Below, piece after piece: positions 51,820 through 51,868 of a DNA stretch of 51,868 nucleotides. Source of the DNA: JAHIJO01 sp964486075 (lineage in GTDB: Bacteria > Verrucomicrobiota > Kiritimatiellia > JAAZAB01); NCBI GenBank assembly GCA_964486075.1, contig CAZALU010000011.1, positions 1-51,868 of the forward strand, read 5' to 3'. The notes under the pieces were generated by a model that worked only from the letters and a program-made list of their open reading frames with translations, had not been told where the DNA came from and ran no database searches. Each line of letters opens with the position of its first letter. Within the stretch, counting starts at the first letter, position 1. The position numbers and the translations under genes were made by a program.

Positions 51820-51868
51820 GGCTCCTCACCAGAATCTGTGGGTCGAAGAGGGGATTTACCACAGAGAC
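51820..51868. repeat. Right copy of 49-bp inverted terminal sequence (IS-like end)
   Basis: Exact reverse complement of bases 1-49. The element would begin at GGCTCCTCACC here and extend to the right beyond the window. It abuts the possible antitoxin remnant. Confidence 0.7.

Noticed and set aside
1..51868. tRNA or rRNA genes
   Set aside because: The gaps were read for cloverleaf-like pieces and rRNA motifs; none was found by eye, though a tRNAscan run would be more sensitive.

Overview
The window reads as a 52-kb stretch of a high-GC (by eye about 60%) Gram-negative bacterial chromosome. A three-part envelope efflux system (inner-membrane pump, lipoprotein adaptor, outer-membrane channel) shows a double membrane. 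The mix of polysaccharide-degrading enzymes, several uroporphyrinogen-decarboxylase-like (UroD) paralogues, a large secreted CBM9/NHL protein, a GxxExxY gene and many dispersed palindromic repeats resembles Verrucomicrobiota/Kiritimatiellota/Lentisphaerota genomes. That placement is inference; no rRNA or tRNA gene was seen. The first and last 49 bases are perfect inverted copies of one sequence, so both ends appear to lie in copies of one insertion-sequence-like element.

Layout. (1) 0.2-4.7 kb: a minus-strand arsenic operon of arsR, a thioredoxin-like anchored protein, a CcdA-like membrane protein, a small Cys-rich protein, a P1B-ATPase tail remnant, acr3 and arsM, behind a good sigma70-type promoter. 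(2) 4.8-6.2 kb: an AT-richer B12-binding radical SAM gene that has replaced the 3' end of a decayed PII-like gene. (3) 6.2-12.9 kb: a CzcCBA/CusCBA-type metal efflux operon with a small exported Cys-rich protein in front. (4) 13.0-19.7 kb: a UroD-family gene, a GH2 beta-galactosidase and a GH27 alpha-galactosidase. (5) 19.7-32.0 kb: a DNA-transaction island with RecQ, an SNF2 helicase, a SWIM zinc-finger protein, an HNH endonuclease, a VapBC-type pair and a three-gene XPB-helicase module whose first gene carries a frameshift. (6) 32.5-41.3 kb: FGGY sugar kinase, aldo/keto reductase, TatD hydrolase, GxxExxY gene inside inverted repeats, a ROK kinase without the usual zinc motif, and the CBM9/NHL protein. 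(7) 42.1-51.4 kb: two-subunit class I fumarase, methionyl-tRNA formyltransferase, two more UroD-family genes and a divergent GH38-like protein. (8) a truncated ParE/RelE-like toxin beside the right-hand repeat.

Regions 1-3 form a metal and metalloid resistance block: sense arsenite, move or reduce thiols, expel arsenite or methylate it, and pump divalent metals out of the cell. Regions 4, 6 and 7 fit harvesting and phosphorylation of plant- or algal-type sugars. The long gaps hold several families of short palindromic repeats. The most unusual items are the XPB module, the GH38-like protein with replaced catalytic residues, the PII-to-radical-SAM junction, the thiol proteins of the arsenic operon, a 48-bp perfect palindrome, and the repeat family ending in TGTAGCC/GGCTACA.
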